Source: JAJYKC01 sp963823105 (lineage in GTDB: Bacteria > Acidobacteriota > Terriglobia > Bryobacterales > Bryobacteraceae). Taken from it: a DNA stretch of 64,000 nt. Positions 8,097 through 17,338 of the stretch are shown here, in pieces. The notes beneath the pieces are model-generated. The model saw only the letters and a list, made by a program, of their open reading frames with translations. It was not told the DNA's origin and ran no database searches. Both the position numbers and the translations under genes were made by a program. The DNA lies in contig CAWGKC010000009.1 of NCBI GenBank assembly GCA_963823105.1, forward strand, positions 649,775 through 713,774, in the 5' to 3' direction. Positions within the stretch are counted from its first letter, which is position 1; the number at the start of each line of letters is the position of its first letter.

Positions 8097-8127
8097 CGCC
8101 CGGCCCCATCGCCCGGCGGTCGCATCC

Positions 8128-8155
8128 GGAGGCGCCATCCGCCGCCTCTATTTTT
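8128..8155 (+). terminator. candidate intrinsic terminator
   Basis: GAGGCG at 8129-8134 pairs with CGCCTC at 8143-8148 over an 8-base loop and is followed by TATTTTT (8149-8155) on the plus strand. It lies just past the right repeat copy, consistent with the original downstream end of the coiled-coil gene. It overlaps the stop of the convergent subtilase gene. Confidence 0.4.
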
Positions 8156-9862
8156 CGCCGTTCCCGCTGACGCTGGTCCCCCAGGCCGCCGAAGTGCCCC
8201 ACGCAGCCGATGTTCCCCACGCAGCCGACGTCCCCCAAGCCGCCGAAGTGCCCCAAGCCGCCGAAGTCCCCCACGCCGCCGAGCTTCCCCAAGCGGCCGA
8301 CGTCCCCCAAGCCGCCGAACTCCCTCCTATCGCCGGTTGCACAACCTGCGTGCCCCAAACTGCGTTCAAACTCCACAGGCCGCCGTTCCACAGCGACCCC
8401 GAAGGATTCATCAACACCGCCGCGGACAGCAACGGGTTAAAGACGGCATTCGGCGAAAGCGCGCGCCCATGAGTGACGTCCTGATTCGCCAGCGCGGCGG
8501 GAATGTTCAGATACCCCGCGCCGACGGTAAAAATGTCATAAGCGTCCGTGTAGCTGACGCCCGTCGCCGGATCGGTCGCCGTGCTGTACAACGGAAATTG
8601 TTTCGACGCCGTTTTCATCAGCCGCGCCTTCACCGTATCGGGCGTAATGCCCGGCTCGGCCGCGATCAGAATCGCCGCCGCGCCGCTCACCACCGGCGTC
8701 GCCATGCTGGTGCCGCTCAATTGGAAATACTCCGGCGCGGCTAATGCCCCCGGTTGCATATAATACGACGGCGCGGCGATATTCCCCGGATATTCCTTGG
8801 AAAGCGTGGAACCCGGCGCCAGCAACGACACCACCTGATTGCCCGGAGCGACGACGTCGGGCTTCACCGCGTAATCGATCCACGTCGGACCGCGCGAGCT
8901 GTAGCTGGCGATCTGGTCGTCGATCGGTCTGCGGCGTTCCCTCCGTCTTCATCGCCCCAACCGTAATCGCCGACGGACTGTTGCCCGGCGAAGTGATCGT
9001 CGCGTAACCGTCGCGGCCCAGATTTCCCGCCGCCACCACCACCACGATGCCCCGCTTCCATGCCGCCTCCACCGCCTGGCAGATCGGGTCCAGCCGGTAG
9101 CTCTCGAAGATCGGCCGCCCCAGCGACAGATTGATTACCCCGATGTGATATTGCTGCTTCAGCGCCACCGCGCGGTCGATCGCCGCCAGCACGATGCTGT
9201 CCGAGCTCATCCCGTTGGCGTCCAGCACCCGCAAATCGATCAGGTTCACTCCCGGCGCCACGCCCCGGAACGTGCGCGTGAATTGCGGCCCCGTCGACGC
9301 CGCCCCGCTGCCTCCCACGATCCCCGCCACATGCGTTCCGTGCCCGTAGTCGTCCGGATTCACGCCGCCAACGAAACTCTGCCGGTATACGATGCGCGAC
9401 GCCAGATCCGGATGCGGATAGATCCCGCTGTCGATGATCGCCACTCCCACGCCCGCGCCCGTGTAGCCTTCGGCGAACGTCCACGTCGGCCTCAACCGCC
9501 GCCGTCGTCAAATCGAGCGTCGGCGCCACCGCCCGATTGGGCGAGATGTAGGCGATGTTCGGATCGAGCGCCAGGATCGGAATCACCGCTTCCGGTAGTT
9601 CCACGGTTATCGCCGGGATGATCGTATATTGAGCGTGGATCACGCCACCGAGTCCCGTCAGCTTCAACACTTCACCCAGACCGGGCACGCCATTGAACTG
9701 AATCACCACCTCGACCGGCGCTAAACCGTTGCCCAAAAGATTCAAAAGGTCGGGGGCCACCTTCGACACCTGCGCGTCGCTGACGTTCCCGCGCCAAAAA
9801 TCAAACAGATCCAGATAAGAAATTGCTTTCGAAACAATTGCATGATGGCTCCCCCAAGGCAC
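8148..9862 (-). CDS. S8 subtilisin-like serine peptidase (two frameshifts in this sequence)
   Basis: Three frames must be joined. The first (from GTG 9862) holds an I9-type propeptide region with LALDPNIAYISPNRAV; the second (from about 9494) has the catalytic Asp in VGVAIIDSGIYPHPDL and His in DYGHGTHVAGIV plus the AAGN oxyanion region; the third (from about 8928) has the catalytic Ser in LSGTSMATPVVSGAA. Both joins need a +1 shift and conserved motifs sit on each side, so sequencing error is likelier than gene death. No signal peptide is visible at the GTG, so the true start may be further upstream. The C-terminus is a run of GTSAAW repeats ending in SGNGEK. Expected to be an exported protease. 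Confidence 0.75.
8174..8317 (-). repeat. 18-bp tandem repeats encoding the subtilase (T/S)SAAWG tail
   Basis: Eight contiguous 18-bp units with few substitutions, in frame, giving a six-residue repeat of the form GTSAAW/GSSAAW. The unit length keeps the frame, unlike the 25-bp repeat near 21.7 kb. Copy number is likely variable between strains. Confidence 0.85.
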
Positions 9863-10019
9863 TCGCCATGCCAGATCCGCAAATCTCTGATAATTCAGGG
9901 CATCGACCTTGCGGGTGGCCTCCCGATTCCGACAAATTGGCGCTTCGTTCGGCCAAATTGTCGCGTTCCTATTTCCGCGCCCTGTTGGAACCGCGCGCCG
10001 AAGCCGATGTCTTTATCGG

Positions 10020-11888
10020 ATGAACTCGCGCAAAGCCAGCGCTTATATCGGTTTCGTCGTCGCCGCCGGAGCTTCCGCGCTCGTCTTCGGCATGTGGGAT
10101 TGGCGGAAGCCGGACTGGACGCACCACCTCGTATTCTTCCTCGTCGCCCTCATCGCCTCGGGAATGAAAGTGCCGCTTCCTTCCGTCGCCAGAGGCACCA
10201 TGTCGGTCAATTTCGTCTTCGTCCTGGTGGGCATCGCCGATCTCAGCCTGCCGGAGACCCTGGCCATGGGTTGTCTCGGCATGTTGGTCCAAAGCGTCTT
10301 CCACACCCGGGACCGTCCCCGGCCCATTCAGGTGCTCTTCAGCGTGGCCAGCGCCGCTTGCTCGATCGTCGTCTCCTACGTTCTGTACTACTCGATGCTC
10401 AGCCGCATTCCCTGGCTCGAGACTCCGGTCATGCTGCTGCTCGCCTCCGGCGCCTATTTCGTGACCAACACCGCGTCGGTGGCCGCCGTCATCGGTCTCA
10501 CCGAGGGCAAGAACGTTTGGAACGTTTGGCGCGAATCTTACCTATGGACTTTTCCAAACTACCTCGTGGGAGCGGCCGTCGCCTGGGTCCTCGGCGCCGC
10601 CAGCCGCGGTTTCGGCTGGCAGCCCTCCCTCCTGATTCTGCCGGTCCTTTATTTTATCTTTCACTCCCATCGTTTGTACGTGCAGCGCCTTGAGGAAGCC
10701 ACCCGCCGCGCCGCCGAACAGCGGCATCACGCCGAAGAAATCGCCGCCTTGCAGCGGCGCACCGTCGAAGTCCTGGCCCTGGCCGTCGAGGCCAAGGACC
10801 CGACCACTCACGACCACCTCGAGCGAGTCGAAGTGTATGCCGTCGAGTTGGCCAAGGACCTCGGATTGAGCGAAGCCGGGATCGAAGCGCTGCGGGCCGC
10901 CGCCCTGCTGCACGACATCGGCAAACTCGGAGTTCCCGAATACATCATCTCGAAGCCGGGGCGGTTGACCCCCGACGAATTCGAAAAGATGAAAACCCAT
11001 ACCGTCGTCGGCGCCGAAATTGTCGAGCAGGTCCGCTTCCCCTACCCCGTCGCGCCGATCGTCAGGTCCCATCACGAGAAGTGGAACGGCGCCGGCTATC
11101 CGGACGGACTCTCGGGCGAGCGGATCCCCATCGGAGCGCGCATTCTCGCCGTCGTCGACTGCCTGGACGCGCTTGCCTCGGACCGCCAATACCGCCGCGC
11201 TTTACCGCTTGACGAGGCCATTCAAATGGTAGTCGCCGAGTCCGGCAAAAGCTTCGATCCCCGCGTCGTGGAAGCCTTGGCCCGGCGCTACGTGGAATTG
11301 GAACGGCTCGCCAAAAGCGGCCGCAGGATCGAGGTCAAGCTCTCCACCGGCGCCAGAATCGATCGCGGCGGCCGGCCCGCCGCCGGCTTTGAATCGGTCT
11401 CCTCCAGTCTGTTGAATTTGCAGGAAGGCGTCGCCGCCGGCCGGGAAGCCGGGCTCGCCGAATTCGGCGCCATCAGCCAGTCCGTCCCGGATCGCGACGC
11501 CCTCTACGCTCTGCTTTGCCGCTCGTTGCCCGCCCTCATTCCCTATGAGGCGATGGCGCTCTATCTCGTCCGCGGCAACCGCGTCGAACCCGCCTGCATC
11601 GACGGCGGCGAATATCGCGGATTCGTCTCCTTGCCGATTCTTTTCGGCACGGGCTTGTCGGGTTGGGTCGCCGAAAACGGAAAATCGATCGTCAATGGCA
11701 ACCCCTCCGTCGAGCCGGGATATCTCGACGATCCGGAGAAATTTCGCGCCCTGAAATCGGCCTTGGCCGTGCCCATCGAGTCCGCCCAGACGATCGTCGG
11801 CGTCCTGTCGCTGTACCGGAGGGAACGAGACGCGTTTTCCGATGCCGAGTTGAAGCTGCTCTCCGCTCTCGGTTCCCGTCTCGCCTAG
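10020..11888 (+). CDS. membrane HD-GYP phosphodiesterase with C-terminal GAF domain
   Basis: 622 residues from ATG 10020; the frame is open upstream to 9909, but the ATG gives a natural start followed by membrane helices. Roughly residues 10-240 form about six to eight transmembrane segments of MASE-like character. Residues about 260-440 are an HD-GYP domain with HDIGK at 298-302 and GYP at 359-361, so c-di-GMP hydrolysis is the expected activity. The last ~150 residues are a GAF sensor domain (PYEAMALYLVRG, FGTGLSGWVAENG, AVPIESAQTIVGVLSLYRR). GAF after HD-GYP is the reverse of the common order. The chain stops at LGSRLA, where GAF domains normally continue a few residues, so a small 3' truncation is possible. 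Confidence 0.82.
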   Translation: MNSRKASAYIGFVVAAGASALVFGMWDWRKPDWTHHLVFFLVALIASGMKVPLPSVARGTMSVNFVFVLVGIADLSLPETLAMGCLGMLVQSVFHTRDRPRPIQVLFSVASAACSIVVSYVLYYSMLSRIPWLETPVMLLLASGAYFVTNTASVAAVIGLTEGKNVWNVWRESYLWTFPNYLVGAAVAWVLGAASRGFGWQPSLLILPVLYFIFHSHRLYVQRLEEATRRAAEQRHHAEEIAALQRRTVEVLALAVEAKDPTTHDHLERVEVYAVELAKDLGLSEAGIEALRAAALLHDIGKLGVPEYIISKPGRLTPDEFEKMKTHTVVGAEIVEQVRFPYPVAPIVRSHHEKWNGAGYPDGLSGERIPIGARILAVVDCLDALASDRQYRRALPLDEAIQMVVAESGKSFDPRVVEALARRYVELERLAKSGRRIEVKLSTGARIDRGGRPAAGFESVSSSLLNLQEGVAAGREAGLAEFGAISQSVPDRDALYALLCRSLPALIPYEAMALYLVRGNRVEPACIDGGEYRGFVSLPILFGTGLSGWVAENGKSIVNGNPSVEPGYLDDPEKFRALKSALAVPIESAQTIVGVLSLYRRERDAFSDAELKLLSALGSRLA

Positions 11889-11898
11889 CGCCTTGGAG

Positions 11899-12699
11899 CT
11901 AACGGCGGACCGGGACCGCGTCTGATTCGCAATCCAGATGGATCCGCGGGATGGCATCCATCAGGCTCCGCGTGTAGGGATGCCGCGGGTTGCGAAACAC
12001 CTCCCCGACCGCCGCGCACTCCACCACCCGGCCCTCCCGCAGGATCGCCAGCCGATGGCAAACGCTCGCCACCGATGCCAAATCGTGCGAGATATACAAA
12101 ATCGAAATGCCCTTTTCTTGGTTCAAGCGGCGGAATAACGCGAGAATCCCCGCTTGAGTGAGCGAGTCCAGCGCGCTCGTCGGCTCGTCGGCCACCATTA
12201 ACGCCGGCTCGTGCATCATCGCCATCGCGATCAGAAACCGCTGCGCCAGCCCCACGCTCAGGCTCGACGGATATTGCCGCAGAAAACTCCTCTCAACCGG
12301 CAGGTTCACGCCTTCAAGCAACGGACCCCACTCCCGTTTTCCCCGCTCGTGCGCCCGCCACGCCTCGTCAAGCTGCGCGCCCAGTCTCAGATTCGGATTC
12401 AGCGATTCGAGCGGGCTTTGCGGCACCAGCGCGATCTGCTTCCCGCGCACCTCGCGCATCCGCCGCGCGCCCAGCCTCAGCAGGTTCCGTCCGCGGAACA
12501 TAACCTCGCCGCGGCAAAACCCTCCGTGGAACGGCAGCATCCCCAGAATCGCCCGCGAGATCGTGCTTTTACCCTCGCCGCTCGGCCCCGCCAATCCCAC
12601 AATCTCCCCGGCGCCCACCTCCAACACGACCTCCCGCAGAACGTCCGGCTTGCCCGGATAGCCGGCCGAAACACTCAAGCTCAGCAGCGGTTCGCTCAT
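11899..12699 (-). CDS. oligopeptide/nickel-type ABC transporter ATPase
   Basis: 266 residues, last gene of a four-gene operon; its ATG overlaps the substrate-binding protein stop (ATGA). Walker A GPSGEGKST at 38-46, Q-loop LVPQSPLESLNPNLRLG typical of the Dpp/Opp branch, Walker B LMVADEPTSALD, H-loop YISHDLASV, and the C-terminal NPRHPYTRSLMDAIP tail of Dpp/Opp ATPases. The signature motif reads LSVGLAQRF instead of LSGGxxQR. Systems of this kind usually encode two ATPases; only one is present here, so it may act as a homodimer or share a partner encoded elsewhere. Confidence 0.85.
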   Translation of the reverse strand: MSEPLLSLSVSAGYPGKPDVLREVVLEVGAGEIVGLAGPSGEGKSTISRAILGMLPFHGGFCRGEVMFRGRNLLRLGARRMREVRGKQIALVPQSPLESLNPNLRLGAQLDEAWRAHERGKREWGPLLEGVNLPVERSFLRQYPSSLSVGLAQRFLIAMAMMHEPALMVADEPTSALDSLTQAGILALFRRLNQEKGISILYISHDLASVASVCHRLAILREGRVVECAAVGEVFRNPRHPYTRSLMDAIPRIHLDCESDAVPVRR

Positions 12700-14294
12700 C
12701 GCCCCGCCACCTCCGCCGCCGGTTCCAGGCGCTCCGCGTCCCAGAACGCGTGCGGGAAGAACGCGGCTGGCCTGGCGCCCGCCAAGCGTCTCGAAATCGC
12801 CACCAGCGCGTTCGGATGCAGCAGGTAAACCATCGGCGCTTCCTCCTGCAGAATCTCCTGCACCCGGTCGAAGCTCGCCTTTCGCGCCGCGTGCTCGGCC
12901 GTCCCCGCCTGCGCCAGCATCAGCCGGTCGATTTCCGCTTCCCACGCCGTGCCCGGAGCCTTTTCCGACGGATTCCAGGGATGATTGCTCGCCGAGCTCA
13001 GCAGCACACTCATCAACTCGCTCGGGTCCGCATCCACATTCACCAGCCCCAGCAGGCACGCTTCATAATTCGACGTTCGCGTGATCCGCTCGATCAGCGA
13101 CGGAAAGTCGAGCGTCACCACGTTCAGCCGTATGCCGATCCGCGCCAGATCCTGCTGGATCATCGCCGCCATCCGCTCCCTCGTTTTGCTGCCCGCGTTC
13201 GTAATCAGCGAGAACTCCACCGCCCGTCCGCCTCCGTCGCGCAGCACCCCGTCCCGCAATCGGAATCCCGCGCCCTCCAACCTCTTCAGCGCGCCGCCGG
13301 GATCGCAAGCGGCCGGCCGCAGGCGCTCGTTGAACCACTCCCGGTTCGCCGGTGACACCAGTCCCACCGCCGGCGTGGCGTGTCCCCGGTATACCACCCG
13401 GCAAAGGTCGCCCCGGTTGATCGCCTCCGACACCGCGCGCCGGAACGCGCTCGAGCGGAACCATCCCTTCGCCGCCTCGCTCACCGGCGCCCCGCCCGCT
13501 TCGTTGAACCAAAGAAAATCCGTCTGCAGCGTCGGACCCGCGTCGAACGCCGTTCCCGGCGCCTCCCCCCGCAGACGATCGAACAGATCCGGCGTCAGGC
13601 TGTCGATCAGCGCCGTTTCTCCTCTCAGGAAGCGCAACACCTCCAGATCCCGATTCGGCTCGATCTCCATCCGGATCGAATCGGCCCTGGGCAGAGGCCG
13701 TCCGTTTGCGTCCCGCTTCCAATAGGCAGGATTGCGGCGCAGCAGAATGAAGGCGCCCGATCTCCTCTCGGCGATCAGAAACGGCCCCAGCCCCGGCGCC
13801 GGCCGCCGCGCCGCCTTCGCCGAGACGATCGCCACCTGGTCGAACATCCGCTCGATGTCGCCCGCCGGAGCCGGAAACTCCACCGTCACGCGGTCCGCTC
13901 CGTTCGCCGTCACCTTTACCGCCCCGCGCGCGGTCTTGAAGGTGTCGGCGATCGGCGAATGCAGCGCCGGATCGAGCAGCTTCCGGAACGTATCCACCAC
14001 GTCGCCGGAGGTAAACGGCGCACCGTCCGGAAAACGCACCCCCCCGCGCAGCTTCAGCGCGATCTTCTTCCCATCCGCCGACATTTTCCACGACTCCGCC
14101 AGTTCCGGCTCCGGCTCCTGCGTCAGCCGGTTCACCCGGATCAACACGCCTTCGGTTAAGTAACGCACCGCCTCGGCCGATTCGTCGGCGGTCAGAAACG
14201 GATCGGAGGTCTTCGGGTCCTCGTGCAGCGCGAACTTCAGTTCGCCGCCCTGGGCGGCGATCGCCGCCCCCACCAGCCACGTCACCAGTTTCAT
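12696..14294 (-). CDS. extracellular solute-binding protein, family 5 (Dpp/Opp type)
   Basis: 532 residues from the ATG at 14294 that overlaps the upstream permease stop; the same frame is open further upstream only as a shadow of the permease. A short signal sequence (KLVTWLVGAAIAAQGG) precedes FALHEDPKTSDPFLTADES. Family 5 features are LAESWKMSADGKKIALKLRG, VRFPDGAPFTSGDVV and a C-terminal lobe with AFRRAVSEAINR. Delivers peptides or a related solute to the permease pair. No lipobox cysteine is visible. The ligand cannot be predicted. Confidence 0.85.
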   Translation of the reverse strand: MKLVTWLVGAAIAAQGGELKFALHEDPKTSDPFLTADESAEAVRYLTEGVLIRVNRLTQEPEPELAESWKMSADGKKIALKLRGGVRFPDGAPFTSGDVVDTFRKLLDPALHSPIADTFKTARGAVKVTANGADRVTVEFPAPAGDIERMFDQVAIVSAKAARRPAPGLGPFLIAERRSGAFILLRRNPAYWKRDANGRPLPRADSIRMEIEPNRDLEVLRFLRGETALIDSLTPDLFDRLRGEAPGTAFDAGPTLQTDFLWFNEAGGAPVSEAAKGWFRSSAFRRAVSEAINRGDLCRVVYRGHATPAVGLVSPANREWFNERLRPAACDPGGALKRLEGAGFRLRDGVLRDGGGRAVEFSLITNAGSKTRERMAAMIQQDLARIGIRLNVVTLDFPSLIERITRTSNYEACLLGLVNVDADPSELMSVLLSSASNHPWNPSEKAPGTAWEAEIDRLMLAQAGTAEHAARKASFDRVQEILQEEAPMVYLLHPNALVAISRRLAGARPAAFFPHAFWDAERLEPAAEVAGR

Positions 14295-15094
14295 CGCCGC
14301 TCCCGCCCTCCCGGCCATGCCAGTTGAAAACTTCCCGTCACCGCCGCCACCAGCAGCGCCGTCGACAGCAGCCACGGCTGCCGCCCGATCCCTCCGCCTT
14401 CCAATTCGCGCAGCAACCCTCCCCACGACGGCAGCGGTTCCGCCACGCCGAGGCCGAGCATCCCGAGCGTCGTTTCCGCCAAAATGTAGGCCGGCACCGC
14501 CACCCAGAACTGCGCCAGCAGCACCGGCGTCAGGTTCGGCAGCAAATGACGCCACAGCAGCCGCCATGGCCCGCACCCGGCGGCCCGCGCCTGATCGAGG
14601 AACGCCGAATGGTTCAGCTTCCGCACCGCCGCCCGCACCACCCGCGCCGGCGCGGCCCAGCCCAGCACGCCCAGCAGCAGGAACGTGCTGGCAAGCGACG
14701 CCGCCGGCGGCGCGTTCAGCGGCAGGCACGCCCTCACGATCAACAGCAGGAACAGCCACGGCAGCGACAGGCACAGGTCCGCCCCCGCCAGGATCGCGCC
14801 GTCGGCCCACCCGCCCGCCAGTCCCGCCACCCCGCCCAGCAGCCCGGCCGTCAATGCCGACAACAGCGCCGCCGCCGGCGCCAGCGCCAGCGACACCCGC
14901 GTTCCATAAACCAGCCGCGACAACCGGTCCCGCCCCAGCGCGTCCGTTCCCAGCGGGAATCGCGCCGACGGCGGCGCATCCGGAAAGTCGCGGAACTGCG
15001 TCTCGTAACGCGCCGGCGCCCATAACTCCGGCGCCGCCGCCGCCACGCCCACCACCAGCAGAAACCCGGCCGCCGTCCCGCGTAGCCATTTCAT
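14291..15094 (-). CDS. Dpp/Opp-type ABC permease (DppC-like)
   Basis: 267 residues from ATG 15094, which overlaps the stop of the preceding permease by four bases. N-terminal membrane helix, then FPLGTDALGRDRLSRLVYGTRVSLALA, the hallmark of DppC/OppC permeases (written here in parts: LGTDALGRDRLSRL and YGTRVSLALAP). The EAA-type loop ARAAGCGPWRLLWRHLLPN contacts the ATPase. About five to six membrane spans, inner membrane. Confidence 0.85.
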   Translation of the reverse strand: MKWLRGTAAGFLLVVGVAAAAPELWAPARYETQFRDFPDAPPSARFPLGTDALGRDRLSRLVYGTRVSLALAPAAALLSALTAGLLGGVAGLAGGWADGAILAGADLCLSLPWLFLLLIVRACLPLNAPPAASLASTFLLLGVLGWAAPARVVRAAVRKLNHSAFLDQARAAGCGPWRLLWRHLLPNLTPVLLAQFWVAVPAYILAETTLGMLGLGVAEPLPSWGGLLRELEGGGIGRQPWLLSTALLVAAVTGSFQLAWPGGRERR

Positions 15095-15945
15095 ACTGCC
15101 ACGGCCGCCTCCACCCGCCCGGAAAACGCCGTCGCCGCCATCGTCGCCGCCGTAATCAGCACCGTCATGTCGATCAGCAGCGGAACGTCGCGCGCCATCG
15201 CCGCCTGCCACGCCAGTTGCCCCAGCCCCGGCACGCCGCAAATCGCCTCCACCGCGATCGCCCCGCCGATGGCCATGCTCAACGACGCCGCCCCCAGCGC
15301 CGCCAACTGCCCGGCCACCGCCGGGAAAATGTGCGCCGCGAGGATCCGCCCCTCGCCCACCCCCCTGGCCCGCGCCATCGCCACATGCGCCGCCCCATAG
15401 GCCTCCCCCAGCAAATTCCGCGTGAACTGAAAAACCCTCGGCGCAACGATCAGCGCCAGCGCCGCCTCCGTGGCCGCCCCCGCCGCCAGGCAAAGGTACG
15501 CCACCAGCGCCGTCGGCACGCTCAATAGCAACCCGAACCCCGCCGCCGTCCCCGCCTCCAACATCCACGCCCGCCGGTAACGCGCCACCGGGATCGCCAG
15601 GCCCAGGCCCAATATCCACCCGCCCGCGAGGCCCACCGCCAGTTCGCGGCCCGTCACCCCCGCCCGCTCGGCCACCAGCGTCGCGATCTCCTCGCTGTGC
15701 GACTCCGAATACCCCAAGTCCCCCTTCGCCAATCCCCGCGCGTATCGCAGCAAAGTCGCCGCCACTCCCCGCTTTTCCGCCGTCCGCGCCCGCAGCGCCG
15801 CCAGGCTGTCTTCGCTCAGCCGCCGGTCCATTTCCCGCTCGTCCACCAGCCCGCCCGGCGCATAGCGCGCCAACGCCGCGCAAGCCAGCGCCGCCGCCAA
15901 TATCAGCAGCGCCGCGCGCGCCATTTGGATCGGAATCTTCTTCAT
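15091..15945 (-). CDS. Dpp/Opp-type ABC permease (DppB-like), first gene of operon
   Basis: About 284 residues; ATG 15945 is preferred over the in-frame start at 15966 because GGGAAGG lies just before it. N-terminal helix, then the large periplasmic loop common in DppB proteins with GDLGYSES, followed by four to five membrane spans and the EAA loop MARARGVGEGRILAAHIFP and the final GVPGLGQLAWQAAMARD. It opens a tightly packed operon (permease, permease, binding protein, ATPase), every junction an ATGA overlap. A -24/-12 promoter candidate lies 39-52 bp upstream. Confidence 0.82.
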   Translation of the reverse strand: MKKIPIQMARAALLILAAALACAALARYAPGGLVDEREMDRRLSEDSLAALRARTAEKRGVAATLLRYARGLAKGDLGYSESHSEEIATLVAERAGVTGRELAVGLAGGWILGLGLAIPVARYRRAWMLEAGTAAGFGLLLSVPTALVAYLCLAAGAATEAALALIVAPRVFQFTRNLLGEAYGAAHVAMARARGVGEGRILAAHIFPAVAGQLAALGAASLSMAIGGAIAVEAICGVPGLGQLAWQAAMARDVPLLIDMTVLITAATMAATAFSGRVEAAVAV

Positions 15946-15983
15946 CGTGCCTTCCCGGCCCTTCACTTATCGGCGGAAACCCC

Positions 15984-15997
15984 GCAATTCCCCGTCC
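15984..15997 (-). promoter_or_regulatory. candidate sigma-54 (-24/-12) promoter of the ABC operon
   Basis: On the minus strand GG (15997-15996) is followed by exactly ten bases and then GC (15985-15984), with TT directly before the GC, as in GGACGGGGAATTGC. The invariant GG-N10-GC spacing and TTGC agree with sigma-54 promoters; the base before GG is not the usual T. Transcription would start near 15972, about 27 bp before the first permease ATG. The divergent neighbour at 16001 encodes a sigma-54 activator, which supports the call. Confidence 0.5.
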
Positions 15998-16000
15998 CTC

Positions 16001-17003
16001 ATGCCTCGCCCGATCCCGCCGATATGCTTCCTGATGAACGCCAGTCCCACGCTGGAGGAATTCCTCGGTGTCCCCGCCGTCGTCGCCAGCGGCGCGATGC
16101 GGCGTATTTTCTCCCAGGTGAAAACCGCCGCCGCCTCCTCCGCCGCCATTCTCATCACCGGAGAAAGCGGCTGCGGCAAGGAAATCGTCGCCCGCGCGCT
16201 GCATCATTATTCCCCCCGCCACGCCCAGTCCTGGGTCGACATCAATTGCGCCGCCCTCCCCGAAAACCTTCTCGAGAGCGAGACTCTTCGGCCACGAAAA
16301 AGGCGCCTTCAGCGGCGCCGACTCCCACAAACCCGGACTCTTCGAAATGGCCGGCCGCGGCACCCTCTTCCTCGACGAAATCGGCGACCTCGACCTCCGC
16401 ATGCAGGTGAAGCTGCTCCGCGTGCTCGACGGCGCCAGCTTCTACCGCGTCGGCGGCGTCAAAAAAGTCTCCGTCGACGTCCGCCTCGTCACCGCCACCA
16501 ATCGCGGCCTCAAAGCCGCCGTCGACGACGGACGCTTTCGCGCCGACCTCTACCACCGCTTATCCCAAATCCAAATCCACGTGCCGCCTTTGCGCGAGCG
16601 CCCGGACGATATCCTGCCCATCGCCGAGCACTTCCTGGCCCAGCACAAGCCGGGTTGGCTGTTCGGCCCGGAGGCTATCGGCCTGCTCCGCGCCTATTCC
16701 TGGCCCGGCAACGTGCGCGAACTGCGCAACGTGGTGCTCAGCGCCTCCGTCTTCGCTCCCGGCCCCGAAATCCAGGCCGCCGATCTCCCGGACGAGTTCG
16801 CCCAAAGCGCGTTTTCCTCCACGCTTCACGCCCTCGCCGTGCTCCCCGAACTGGAGCGGAATGCCATCGTCGACGCCCTCGCCGAGCACCAGGGCCACCG
16901 CCAACAAGCGGCCGCGCGCCTGGGAATCTCCACCCGCACCCTCCAGCGAAAGATTAAATCGTACGGATTGGCCGGCGAACGCGGCCTCCGGATCGCGGGA
17001 TGA
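16001..17003 (+). CDS. sigma-54-dependent activator without receiver domain (one frameshift in this sequence)
   Basis: About 330 residues after joining two frames near 16282, where one extra base follows LLESE. Start ATG 16001 or ATG 16034. AAA+ features in order: Walker A GESGCGKE, the sigma-54 contact loop GAFSGA (usual GAFTGA), Walker B GTLFLDEIGDL, sensor and arginine-finger segment ATNRGLKAAV and FRADLYHRLS, then PLRERPDDILPI and SWPGNVRELRN. A Fis-type helix-turn-helix (GHRQQAAARLGISTRTLQRK) closes the protein. There is no N-terminal receiver, only ~25 residues, so it may be regulated by abundance or by a partner protein. It is divergent from the ABC operon and its likely target is the promoter at 15984-15997. 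Confidence 0.8.
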
Positions 17004-17299
17004 TCGCCATGAGCACCCCCTCCACCCGCAGTCGAACCTCTAGCCTGGACCGCCGGCGCGCCACGCGCACCCCGATTTCCGGTCCCGTCGAAATCAGCTT
17101 CGCCACCCCCGGCGACCCGCCCGTTCAGGCCGAAATGGTCGAATCGAGCGCCACCGGATTCCGCATCGCCCACCATGCCCGCGGTCTCGTCCCCGGCGCC
17201 GAGGTCTCCTTCCACCACGCCGCCGCTTCCGGCCGCGCCCGCGTCGTTTGGACCCAAGTGCTCCAGGATCGCTGCCTCAGCGGCCTGCACCTGCTCTAA
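17000..17299 (+). CDS. PilZ domain protein
   Basis: 99 residues from ATG 17000, overlapping the activator stop by four bases; a second ATG at 17009 is possible. PilZ c-di-GMP-binding features: the basic RRRATRTPISGPVEI (RxxxR) and ESSATGFRI (D/NxSxxG-like, with the first position Glu), then a short beta barrel ending in LSGLHLL. Its coupling to the sigma-54 activator suggests a c-di-GMP input to that regulon, which is inference. Confidence 0.68.
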   Translation: MIAMSTPSTRSRTSSLDRRRATRTPISGPVEISFATPGDPPVQAEMVESSATGFRIAHHARGLVPGAEVSFHHAAASGRARVVWTQVLQDRCLSGLHLL

Positions 17300-17338
17300 G
17301 TCCGCGCCCGCAAGCGCCTCCTCACCGCCCGCCTTCCT

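Noticed and set aside
7933..8472. Plus-strand frame with Ala/Glu/Val/Pro repeats opposite the subtilase tail
   Set aside because: It is the antisense of the 18-bp repeats that encode the GTSAAW tail; the minus strand has the catalytic domain in continuity, the plus frame has no domain or ribosome site.
12211..15528. Large plus-strand frames opposite the ABC operon
   Set aside because: Arg/Pro/Ala-rich shadow frames of high-GC genes; the minus strand carries clear permease, binding-protein and ATPase motifs.
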